Assembly (NCBI GenBank): GCA_019117485.1
Contig: DWZQ01000001.1
Coordinates: 1 to 64,000, forward strand
Length of the DNA stretch: 64,000 nucleotides
Origin: Candidatus Agathobaculum intestinipullorum
GTDB taxonomy: Bacteria > Bacillota > Clostridia > Oscillospirales > Butyricicoccaceae
Reading direction: 5' to 3'
A model generated the notes under the pieces. The model saw only the letters and a program-made list of their open reading frames with translations. It was not told the DNA's origin and searched no databases. Below are positions 25,432 through 32,927 of this stretch, piece after piece. Numbering within the stretch: position 1 is the stretch's first letter; each line of letters opens with the position of its first letter. The position numbers were made by a program, and so were the translations under genes.

Positions 25432-26211
25432 ATGGGCAAGAAAGCATTGGTGGTCGTCAGCTTCGGCACCAGTATGCCGCAGGCGCGGTGCGCGATTGAA
25501 AACATCGAGGAACGGCTGCGCGCGGCATTTCCGGATCATGACTTTTTCCGTGCGTTTACTTCGGGCATGGTTGCCCGCAAGATCGAGCGCGAGGAGGGCG
25601 TACACATCCCCGCGCCCGAGGAACTGATGGAGCAGCTGGCCACCGAAGGGTATGAGGAGGTGCGCTGCCAGAGCCTGCACGTTATCTTTGGGCAGGAATA
25701 TGAAAAGCTGCTGGCACAGCTGCGGCCGTATTGCGGGCGGTTTGCGCGTTTGCTGATCGGGCGGCCGCTTTTGTGGGATACCGAGGACTATCTGCGTCTG
25801 ACGCGTGCGCTGCTGGCCGAAATGCCGCACCTTGCGCCGGATGAAGCTTATGTATTTATGGGACACGGCACCGAACATCCGGCAAACGCTGCGTATGCGC
25901 TGGTCGAGAATTGTTTCCGCTACCACCGTGCCGAGCGGGTGTATGTCGGCACGGTTGAAGGCTTCCCACATCTGGATTATGTGCTGGCACGGCTGGATGC
26001 GCACGAGGTCACACATGTGCATCTGGCGCCGTTGATGATCGTGGCGGGTGACCACGCGCACAACGACCTTGCAGGCGACGAGGAGGACAGTTGGAAGAAC
26101 CGTCTGGAGAGCGAGGGTTATACGGTGGAAACCCATTTGCGCGGCTTAGGTGAGCTTGATACAGTTGGAGAAATTTTTGTGAGCCATTGTCGAGATGCGG
26201 CTGACGTTTGA
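25432..26211 (+). CDS. cbiK: Sirohydrochlorin cobaltochelatase CbiK
   Basis: CbiK (259 aa) inserts Co2+ into sirohydrochlorin, the first cobalt step of the anaerobic pathway. VVSFGTSMPQARCAIENIEE is the N-terminal signature. The metal-binding histidines appear in FMGHGTEHPANAAY near 142-155 and in MIVAGDHAHNDLAGDE near 202. There is no signal peptide, so it is the cytoplasmic form. GGGAGGGGTT precedes the start. It is the last gene of the operon, although it acts early in the pathway. Confidence 0.93.
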   Translation: MGKKALVVVSFGTSMPQARCAIENIEERLRAAFPDHDFFRAFTSGMVARKIEREEGVHIPAPEELMEQLATEGYEEVRCQSLHVIFGQEYEKLLAQLRPYCGRFARLLIGRPLLWDTEDYLRLTRALLAEMPHLAPDEAYVFMGHGTEHPANAAYALVENCFRYHRAERVYVGTVEGFPHLDYVLARLDAHEVTHVHLAPLMIVAGDHAHNDLAGDEEDSWKNRLESEGYTVETHLRGLGELDTVGEIFVSHCRDAADV

Positions 26212-26304
26212 ATCTTGTCCATCAGCTCGAATAGGAGGGCAATTCAAAGATAAAAACTCCAATATAAAGAAGAGAATGATGATGCAACTATCCTGACTGA
26301 ACAA

Positions 26305-26342
26305 AGCCCCTCCGGCGAGTAACCGGAGGGGCTCATTTTTTC
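26305..26342 (+). terminator. Terminator of the cobalamin operon
   Basis: An eleven-base-pair stem, AGCCCCTCCGG (26305-26315) with CCGGAGGGGCT (26323-26333), is followed by CATTTTTT. From 26212 to this hairpin, and on to 26407, I see no gene. Confidence 0.9.
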
Positions 26343-26407
26343 ACAATTTTACTGACAAATCCACTGACAAGCAAATTTCCGACAGAACAAATATATCTTA
26401 TAAAACG

Positions 26408-26434
26408 GGAATTTTTGAAAGATTCGAAAATTCC
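26408..26434 (-). terminator. Weak hairpin after rnpB
   Basis: GGAATTTT and AAAATTCC pair around an 11-base loop, and on the minus strand CGTTTTAT follows. It sits about 17 bases past the 3' end of RNase P RNA and may end or protect it. Confidence 0.4.
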
Positions 26435-26450
26435 GCAACTTATTTTATAG

Positions 26451-26794
26451 CATGACTGGTGCGTAAGCCGGGTTCTGTCGTGGACGGTCATCTATCTGGG
26501 ACGCACGTTGCCGCGCGCCTCAAGCCGCCAGTCGGGACGGACGGGCCGCCCATAGTCCCTGTCGGCGTTGCTGCGGATAGAGTTTACAGGCCCCCCGTGT
26601 CACCACGGGGCGCGGTGAGCTCTTACCTCGCCTTTCCACCCTTACCGCGTCGGCGCTTGACGCATCGGCGCGGCGGTATATCTCTGTTGCACTATTCCTA
26701 GGGTCGCCCCCGGCGGATGTTATCCGTTATCCTTGCCCTGTGCAGCCCGGACTTTCCTCATGCCATTGGCACGCGACCGTCAGCACCAGTCATG
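26451..26794 (-). ncRNA. rnpB: RNase P RNA component
   Basis: Read on the minus strand, the sequence contains GAGGAAAGTCCGGGCTGCAC near the 5' end, TAAGGGTGGAAAGGCGAGGTAAGAGCTCACCG in the middle (only its core GGTAAGAGCTCACCG is cited as diagnostic), and AGAACCCGGCTTA at the 3' end. The ends, CATGACTGGTGC and GCACCAGTCATG, pair to form P1. About 344 nt, a normal length for a bacterial type A-like RNA. It is the ribozyme that trims tRNA 5' leaders. Confidence 0.94.
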
Positions 26795-26800
26795 ACAAAC

Positions 26801-26829
26801 AGTATACCGCAAAAAAATGCCTTCGTCAA
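26801..26829 (-). promoter_or_regulatory. Promoter of rnpB
   Basis: On the minus strand TTGACG (26829-26824) and TATACT (26806-26801) are separated by 17 bases. The -10 box ends six bases before the RNA 5' end. Confidence 0.8.
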
Positions 26830-26836
26830 ACCGGTC

Positions 26837-26865
26837 TTGCAAATTTAATAAAAATCCTGTATACT
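26837..26865 (+). promoter_or_regulatory. Promoter of murD
   Basis: TTGCAA (26837-26842) and TATACT (26860-26865) are separated by 17 bases. It is back-to-back with the rnpB promoter; only seven bases part the two -35 boxes. Confidence 0.78.
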
Positions 26866-26898
26866 GTAACCTGTGAAGAAGGCGGTGTAACGCAAATT

Positions 26899-28260
26899 AT
26901 GACAGCATTAGAACAATATCTGGGCGGCCTGTCGGACAAACGGGTCGGCGTGATCGGTGCGGGCGTGAGTAACATGCCGCTCATCCGTATGCTGCGTGCG
27001 GCAGGCATATCGGTAACCGTACACGATAAAAAGGACCCCACGGAGTTGGGCGACGGCTACGCCACACTGGCGACACTCGGCGTGGATTTCGTGCTCGGCG
27101 AGCACTATCTGGATGCGCTTGACGAAGATGTGATTTTCCGTACGCCGGGCGTACATCCCGACCGTTTGGAAGCCGCACGCGAGCGCGGTTCGGAGATCAC
27201 AAGCGAAATGGAACTGTTTTTCGCGGTTTGCCCATGCCCGATTATCGGCATTACCGGGTCGGACGGCAAGACGACAACCACGACGCTGGTCAGTGAAATT
27301 TTGAAGCACGCAGGCTATACCGTGCATTTGGGCGGCAATATCGGCACGCCGTTGCTGCCGCGTGTTAGAGAGATGACCGAAAGTGATCTTGCGGTTGTAG
27401 AACTATCCTCATTCCAGCTGATGGGCATGAAGCATTCGCCCCATGTTGCGGCGATTACCAACCTTACGCCAAACCATTTGGATTACCACAAGGATTTTGA
27501 CGAGTATGTGCAAGCCAAAACTGCGATCTATCGCAATCAGGGTGAAAATGACCGTCTTATCCTCAATCTCGATGACGAGGTGACACGGTCGCTGCACGCT
27601 TCGGGCAACCTGTTTTGCACAAGCAAAAAGCAGGAGCTCGCCAATGGCGTGTTCCTCAAGGACGATATGATCTATATCGCGGAGGGCGGCGCACGGCGCG
27701 AGTTGATGGCGGCGGCGGATATTCGCATTCCCGGTGCACACAACGTTTATAACATGATGATGGCGGCGGCGGTGGTACAAGGCTACGCATCGGATGATGA
27801 TATCCGTGCGGTAGCGACCACGTTTGGTGGTGTTGAGCACCGCATTGAGTTTGTGCGCGAGAAGGACGGCATCAAGTACTATAACGACTCGATTGCTTCC
27901 AGCCCGACGCGCACGATTGCCGGTCTTGAATCCTTCCAGCAGAAGGTCATCCTGATTGCGGGCGGCTACGACAAGCACATTCCGTACGATGTGCTGGGCG
28001 AACCAATCTGCCAGCATGTTAAGGTGCTGATTGTCACCGGCGCGACAGCGCCCAAGATCCGCGACTGTGTGCTTGCGGTTGAAGGCGAACATCCACCCAT
28101 CCTTGAGGTGGAAAACCTTGAAACGGCGGTGCGTGAAGCGGCAGCGCAGGCGCAGGAGGGCGATGTGGTTATCATGAGCCCGGCAAGCGCGTCGTTTGAC
28201 CGGTTTAAAAACTTTATGGAGCGTGGCAAGCTGTTCAAATCGCTTGTTAACGCGCTGTAA
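26899..28260 (+). CDS. murD: UDP-N-acetylmuramoyl-L-alanine--D-glutamate ligase
   Basis: MurD (453 aa) adds D-glutamate to the peptidoglycan precursor in the cytoplasm. The N-terminal Rossmann segment is VGVIGAGVSNMPLIRML near residue 15, and the ATP loop GITGSDGKTTTTTLVSEIL is near 117. TPNHLDYHKDFDEYVQAK near 192 and YNDSIASSPTRT near 331 are typical. The start at 26899 is chosen for length and N-terminal fit; the open frame runs back into rnpB but those codons are not supported. The ribosome site is weak (AAGGCGG, about 14 bases upstream). It stands alone, outside any mur cluster. Confidence 0.93.
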   Translation: MTALEQYLGGLSDKRVGVIGAGVSNMPLIRMLRAAGISVTVHDKKDPTELGDGYATLATLGVDFVLGEHYLDALDEDVIFRTPGVHPDRLEAARERGSEITSEMELFFAVCPCPIIGITGSDGKTTTTTLVSEILKHAGYTVHLGGNIGTPLLPRVREMTESDLAVVELSSFQLMGMKHSPHVAAITNLTPNHLDYHKDFDEYVQAKTAIYRNQGENDRLILNLDDEVTRSLHASGNLFCTSKKQELANGVFLKDDMIYIAEGGARRELMAAADIRIPGAHNVYNMMMAAAVVQGYASDDDIRAVATTFGGVEHRIEFVREKDGIKYYNDSIASSPTRTIAGLESFQQKVILIAGGYDKHIPYDVLGEPICQHVKVLIVTGATAPKIRDCVLAVEGEHPPILEVENLETAVREAAAQAQEGDVVIMSPASASFDRFKNFMERGKLFKSLVNAL

Positions 28261-28269
28261 CGCAATAAG

Positions 28270-28304
28270 AAAAGGCTTCCGATGGTTCGGAAGCCTTTTT
28301 CTTA
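28270..28304. terminator. Bidirectional terminator between murD and the MATE gene
   Basis: AAAGGCTTCCGA (28271-28282) and TCGGAAGCCTTT (28287-28298) form a 12-bp stem with a four-base loop. T runs follow on both strands, so it can end both convergent genes. Confidence 0.88.
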
Positions 28305-29621
28305 TGCGCGCTTGTCCAAGCGGAAAACGTGGCATACCGATACAAGCGTCAGGATAGCTGTTACGGTCTCAACTGTTGGGAAGGCAGCCCAGACGCCAGT
28401 CACTCCGAACAGCGCGGCCAGCGCCAGCAGGATGGGCGGCACAGCCGCAACACCGCGCACCAATGAGATCGCAAAGCCCATCCCGGCACGACTGGAGGCG
28501 CTGAAAAATGCGGCTGTGGTCAGGTTGAAACCGGCGCACCAGAAACCGAGAAAGTAAACGCGCAGACCGGACACAGCGTAGCTGTGCAGCACTGGGTCGC
28601 CAGCGCTGTTGAACGATGCAGCGATCGGGTCGGCAAAGAAAAAAACCAGCACATATAATGCGGTTGCAATTGTCAGTGCGGTCGTAAGTCCATATCGGTA
28701 CAGGCGGCGTAATGCGGCATGGTCGCCCATGCCGCTGCTGTGGCTGATGAGCGGCTGCATTCCTGTACTCAAGCCTTGATAAATGGCAATGGCGACCAGC
28801 GCGAGGTTGGCAACAATACCGTAAGCGGCTACGCCGGTATTGCCTGTAAGGTGCAGCAGGATCAGGTTGAACAGAAGCAGCACCACACCGGAGGACAGTT
28901 CACCGATCAGCGAGGACAGGCCGGGCGCGCATAAGCCGGGAAGTGCGCGCGGTGCAAACCGGCTGCGTCGCAGATGGAAGCCGCGTCCTGCTCCCCGGAG
29001 GTGCCCGGATAGTAGCAGAATGCTGATGATGGGGGAGACACCGGTCGCAAGTGCCGCGCCAAACATGCCCATACCGAGCGGGAAGATGAACAGGTAGTCG
29101 AATACAATATTGGATAGGCTGCCGACTACCATGCCACGCATCGCGCGGCCGGGCGCGCCATCATTGCGGACAAAGGCAAGCAGCACATTGTTCATCACGA
29201 AGAAAGGTGAAAAGCTCAGAAGCGTGCGCAGATAGGTGCGGGTGAGGGGAAAGGTTTCGGCATCTGCGCCGAGTAGCCGAGCAAGCGGCGCGGCGGCAAT
29301 CACACCCAGCAGCAGGAATACGAGGCCGACAGCAAGGCCGAGGTACACTGCTTGTGTAAATGCGCGGTCGGCGCCTTGCTGGTCGCCCTGCGCACGGCAG
29401 ACAGTGAAGTGTGTGGCCGCGCCAACGCCAATCATCAGGCCGAGGCCGTTGAGCAGGTTGAACGCTGGAATGGCAATGTTGAGCGCGGCAAGACCGGTTG
29501 CGCCCGCGCCACGGGCAACAAAAAACGTGTCGGCAAGGATATAGCACGAAATACCGACCATACCAAGTATATTCAGCGACGCATAGCGGCCAAAGGTGCG
29601 TAAGGTTGCGGTTTGTTCCAT
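28302..29621 (-). CDS. MATE-family efflux transporter, MepA-like
   Basis: This 439-residue protein has about twelve membrane segments and belongs to the MATE exporters, which use ion gradients to remove cationic drugs or metabolites. DTFFVARGAGATGLAALNIAIP near 27-48 is the usual MepA/NorM-type first-repeat motif, and the second half starts near 230. AGGAGG lies six bases before the ATG. It has its own promoter and a structured leader with a terminator just ahead of the ribosome site. If the leader is a guanidine sensor, guanidinium is a likely substrate; the protein sequence alone cannot tell. Confidence 0.88.
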   Translation of the reverse strand: MEQTATLRTFGRYASLNILGMVGISCYILADTFFVARGAGATGLAALNIAIPAFNLLNGLGLMIGVGAATHFTVCRAQGDQQGADRAFTQAVYLGLAVGLVFLLLGVIAAAPLARLLGADAETFPLTRTYLRTLLSFSPFFVMNNVLLAFVRNDGAPGRAMRGMVVGSLSNIVFDYLFIFPLGMGMFGAALATGVSPIISILLLSGHLRGAGRGFHLRRSRFAPRALPGLCAPGLSSLIGELSSGVVLLLFNLILLHLTGNTGVAAYGIVANLALVAIAIYQGLSTGMQPLISHSSGMGDHAALRRLYRYGLTTALTIATALYVLVFFFADPIAASFNSAGDPVLHSYAVSGLRVYFLGFWCAGFNLTTAAFFSASSRAGMGFAISLVRGVAAVPPILLALAALFGVTGVWAAFPTVETVTAILTLVSVCHVFRLDKRA

Positions 29622-29639
29622 GGGATTCCTCCTAAAATG

Positions 29640-29693
29640 AAAAAGGGCGCCAGTCCGTCCATCTTCTAAGGCCTACGATGGAAGGAATGACGC
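29640..29693 (-). terminator. Terminator hairpin in the MATE leader
   Basis: On the minus strand a 17-position stem (29693-29677 with 29663-29647, 15 paired) closes a 13-base loop, GTAGGCCTTAGAA. CC and TTTTT (29644-29640) follow. It ends only seven bases before the AGGAGG of the gene, so it would block expression unless prevented. Confidence 0.82.
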
Positions 29694-29739
29694 ACAAATT
29701 TTTATCCGGCGATAAAAATTCGGTCTGATTCGATTAACC
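29640..29739 (-). promoter_or_regulatory. Candidate guanidine-IV (mepA-type) riboswitch
   Basis: The leader starts about seven bases after the -10 box. It has a perfect ten-base-pair hairpin, AATTTTTATC / GATAAAAATT, with loop GCCG (29720-29697), followed at once by the terminator hairpin whose loop holds GGCC. The loops can pair through GCC and GGC. From memory, the guanidine-IV class lies upstream of MATE genes and uses loop-loop contact with the terminator. The class assignment is inference; the structured leader itself is directly visible. Confidence 0.5.
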
Positions 29740-29745
29740 GACGAT

Positions 29746-29774
29746 AGTATAGCACGGTGTTCTCTGCTTGTCAA
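29746..29774 (-). promoter_or_regulatory. Promoter of the MATE gene
   Basis: On the minus strand TTGACA (29774-29769) and TATACT (29751-29746) are separated by 17 bases. Confidence 0.85.
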
Positions 29775-29780
29775 GCGAAA

Positions 29781-29816
29781 GCAAACCGCCCCGTTTCCTA
29801 AAACGGGGCGGTTTGG
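29781..29816 (-). terminator. Terminator of the S-layer-type protein gene
   Basis: AAACCGCCCCGTTT and AAACGGGGCGGTTT pair over 14 bases with a CCTA loop. On the minus strand TTTGCTTT follows. It begins seven bases after the stop of the gene at 29821. Confidence 0.75.
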
Positions 29817-29820
29817 CTTA

Positions 29821-32800
29821 TTAGAACAGCGCCAGGATTTTGGCGATCTCGCCGCGGGTGATCTTGCCCAGCGGCTGCAAGGTATTGTCCTCATAGCCGC
29901 CGATGATACCGGCGGAAACACATACCTTGACCTGATCGAGCGCCCACGAGGGTACAGCGGATGCATCCGAGAAGGGGAGCGCCTTAGCGGCATAGCCGCG
30001 CGGCAGGCAGCGGCCAATGACCGTCATTACCTCGGCACGGGTCATATCTGCGTCCGGGTTGAAGTACAGCTTGCCGCCGTCGCTCGAGCCCTGCATGATG
30101 CCCGCTGTCGACACGGCATAAACCGCGCCGCGTGCCCAGCTGGGGATGGACGCGTCGTCGGCAAAGTCCATTGCACCAGTGTAGGAGGTATCAAGGCCAA
30201 GCAGTCGTGCAACCGTGACTGCGAACTCCTTGCGGGTCAGGTTGCGGTTGGGGCTGAAGTAAGTCTTGCCATCGCTGCCTGTTTCGCCCTGCATGATGCC
30301 GCGTGCGCTGAGCTGGGCGGCATAGCCGCGCGCCCAGTGGTTGGCAGTATCGGCGAAGGCATTGGTGGCGCTGCCCGCTGTCACCGTAGCGGATACACGC
30401 GTGCGGTTGCCGGCATCGTCCGATACATCCACGGTAATGCTGTGCGTGCCGGCAGCCAGTGCGCCGGTTGTTACGGTCAGTGACGAGCCGCTCATGCTGG
30501 CCGTGCCAGATACGATTTTACCATCGACCTTGACCGTGATATTGGATGCACGCGCCGGGTACTTGCCGCTTTCCATCGTAGCCTTGCCGGTCAGGGTAGC
30601 CGACACGCCTGCGTCAACCGTGAGCGATGTGCTGTTCAGCGACACGGCCGGTGCATCGGTATTCGTGACCGCGTGGTCGGCCGAAACGACGATTTGGTCG
30701 AGATAGAGTGCGCTGTCTGCTGCACCCGCGGCACCGCGGTCAAACCGCAGGCCGGTCAGCGTCTGTGCGCCGGAGGGGATAGCAGCGGTCAGCTGCTTCC
30801 AGCTGTCAGTGGTCGAGGCAGACAGTGGAGCGGTCAGTTCGGTGCCCTCTGCATCGGTGAACACAGCCGTCAGTGTGCCATGCGCGCCTGTGCCGCGTGC
30901 CCACAGCGTCAGATAAGCCATGTCAGATACGTCGGTCGGTTTTACAGAAACCGTCGCGGCCATCACCTTGGAACCGTCGTAAGCGGCCTTCAGCGAGCCG
31001 CTGCCGCGGGCGACTTCGGTATAGTCGGTCACACGCGACAGGGTAACGCCCTCGGTCGCGGTGCAGCCGTCCGTGCCGGATTCAAAGCCTGCAACCGTCT
31101 GCGCGTCCTGCGGATCGCCCATGCCGACGTTAACAGGGATAGATTTGCTGGTGTTGCCATACGAGCAGGTGAGTGTGCCGCTGGCCATCTTGTCGCCCGC
31201 AGTGAACATGCCGGCATCGCTGACCGAGCCGATATCGCCGCTGACGCTCCAATTAAACGAGGTGTCAACCGAAGCCATCTTCTGGCCGAGGTGGTAGGCA
31301 ATGCCATCCACGTCAATGCTCTGGCCCGGCTTGACCGAGATTGCGCTGATATCCTTATCGTCGCTTGTCAGACCGATGGATTGGATATCACCCGTGATGC
31401 AAAGGGACATCGATCCGCTGACCGCACCGTTAGAGCCGGTGACCGTTGCGGTGCCGGTGGACATGCCCGCCGTAAAGGTCTGGCCGTCTACCGTACCCAT
31501 TTCACCGTCAACCGAGAAGGTCAGGTCGGTGGGTGCTTCCGCCGGGCCATAGGAGCTATCCGCACCCTTGATGGAGAACCACGTCGATGCGCCGGGCATC
31601 AGATAGCGGTAACTCGGCGTAAGTACCGCATGTGCCGTTACACCGTCAGCCGGGACGTTGTTGATAAAGAAGATATAGTTCGCGCATGCACGCTGCGAGC
31701 CGTCCGACGGGCTGGAAATCAGCGAAGCAGTCTGCTCACCCGGCTTGCGCAGCGCCATTGCGGACGAGCCGCCGCCGTCCAGACAGATCGCACGCACACA
31801 GCCTAAGCTGACCAGCTCATTGCCCAGTTCGGCCGCAGTCATGCCGACGCTATGCGAGGATTGGTTGCCGTCGACCTCATACAGCACAACGGTGCCGTCG
31901 GCCTTGACGCCGATCGCGCTGCGTGCGCGTTGCGAGGACGCGCCGTCAATGCCGGAGGTCGTTACCGAGCTGTTGTCGATCAGCAGCTTGCCGCCGACCG
32001 CGTATTCCACATCGGCCCAGTTGGTATCATTGGCGCCGACCCAGAGCGATACTTCTTCGCCGACCGGGAAATCCACCCATGAGGGGACATTGGCGCCGTC
32101 CGACTTGGTCAGGATCATCTGATTGTCCGCAATGGCAAGCGGGGTGTTGCCCGTGCCCTTGTCGACAACCTTGAGTTTGACCGTCTGGTTGACCTGTACA
32201 GGGCTATTATCCAGCCGTTCAAGTACAATATAGCTGCCGTTGGCCGAGAAATGTGTGGAGTCGTCATAGTTACGGTCGAGCAGATAAGCGCCCGCCGTGG
32301 TGCGCGTCTTGTTAAAGTACGAAACCGTCACCTTGCCGGATGCGCCGGTGATTGTCATGTTCATCGTCGGGCGGCCCATCACGGCGGTGCCGTCCGCCTT
32401 GAAGCCGACTGCGTACTGCCACGCGTCGGATGAGATCAGTTCGCCTTCGTCAATGACAAGGCCGATCGGGATGCCGCTGGACATGACGAAAAAGTCCGCG
32501 TTCGTGCCGCCGATGACGGTTTTGCCTTGGCCTTCCAGATACTTAACGGCATTCGTAATGGTCGCTTGGCTGCCGTAGAGCTGGGAGTCTGCATACACCA
32601 TAATGGGGGAAACGCCCGTATTGGGCTGGTAGGTCAGGACGTTGGCACGCTGCACGCCAGCGCTGTTTTTCCCCTCGGTACGGGTGTATTGCAGCCCTTG
32701 ACCGACTGGATAGGAATAGGAAAATGCGTTGTTGAGCGCTGCGCCGGCTGCGGCCGACAGCAGCTGCGCTGCCGCGAGCGACAATGCCAGTACACGACAG

Positions 32801-32823
32801 GATCGTTTGATAAAATGTTTCAT
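29821..32823 (-). CDS. Secreted multidomain protein with phosphodiester glycosidase and SLH domains
   Basis: This 1000-residue protein has a signal peptide (residues 1-30). A phosphodiester glycosidase (NAGPA-like) domain covers about 60-385, with GGTNADFFVMSSGIPIGLVI and the catalytic-type DGGGSSAMALR. Ig-like segments follow, then a carbohydrate-binding-like module (starting AGFESGTDGCTATEGV) and another Ig-like segment. The last ~185 residues are three SLH repeats (FADTANHWARGYAAQL, FADDASIPSWARGAVYAV, FSDASAVPSWALDQVKV), which tether proteins to cell-wall polymers. The start at 32823 has a plausible signal peptide and GAGG upstream; an earlier in-frame ATG lacks both. A role in processing wall or surface glycans is inferred. 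Confidence 0.83.
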   Translation of the reverse strand: MKHFIKRSCRVLALSLAAAQLLSAAAGAALNNAFSYSYPVGQGLQYTRTEGKNSAGVQRANVLTYQPNTGVSPIMVYADSQLYGSQATITNAVKYLEGQGKTVIGGTNADFFVMSSGIPIGLVIDEGELISSDAWQYAVGFKADGTAVMGRPTMNMTITGASGKVTVSYFNKTRTTAGAYLLDRNYDDSTHFSANGSYIVLERLDNSPVQVNQTVKLKVVDKGTGNTPLAIADNQMILTKSDGANVPSWVDFPVGEEVSLWVGANDTNWADVEYAVGGKLLIDNSSVTTSGIDGASSQRARSAIGVKADGTVVLYEVDGNQSSHSVGMTAAELGNELVSLGCVRAICLDGGGSSAMALRKPGEQTASLISSPSDGSQRACANYIFFINNVPADGVTAHAVLTPSYRYLMPGASTWFSIKGADSSYGPAEAPTDLTFSVDGEMGTVDGQTFTAGMSTGTATVTGSNGAVSGSMSLCITGDIQSIGLTSDDKDISAISVKPGQSIDVDGIAYHLGQKMASVDTSFNWSVSGDIGSVSDAGMFTAGDKMASGTLTCSYGNTSKSIPVNVGMGDPQDAQTVAGFESGTDGCTATEGVTLSRVTDYTEVARGSGSLKAAYDGSKVMAATVSVKPTDVSDMAYLTLWARGTGAHGTLTAVFTDAEGTELTAPLSASTTDSWKQLTAAIPSGAQTLTGLRFDRGAAGAADSALYLDQIVVSADHAVTNTDAPAVSLNSTSLTVDAGVSATLTGKATMESGKYPARASNITVKVDGKIVSGTASMSGSSLTVTTGALAAGTHSITVDVSDDAGNRTRVSATVTAGSATNAFADTANHWARGYAAQLSARGIMQGETGSDGKTYFSPNRNLTRKEFAVTVARLLGLDTSYTGAMDFADDASIPSWARGAVYAVSTAGIMQGSSDGGKLYFNPDADMTRAEVMTVIGRCLPRGYAAKALPFSDASAVPSWALDQVKVCVSAGIIGGYEDNTLQPLGKITRGEIAKILALF

Positions 32824-32927
32824 GATTTGCCTCGTTTTCTGGGATCGTGGGATACCAATGCCGCGCCGCGCTCCCACTTTGCGCGCCGCGTTTCCTGCTC
32901 TAAACAATATGTTTAGAACAAGTGAGT

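Noticed and set aside
26459-26701. An 80-codon open frame on the plus strand
   Set aside because: It lies inside RNase P RNA (opposite strand) and has no coding signal.
30673-31806. A 377-codon open frame on the plus strand
   Set aside because: It is antisense to the SLH protein gene and its translation is Arg/Ala-rich with no recognisable domain.
32895-32912. Palindrome CTAAAC-AATAT-GTTTAG upstream of the SLH protein gene
   Set aside because: It could be an operator, but it matches no regulator motif I can name and one copy is weak evidence.
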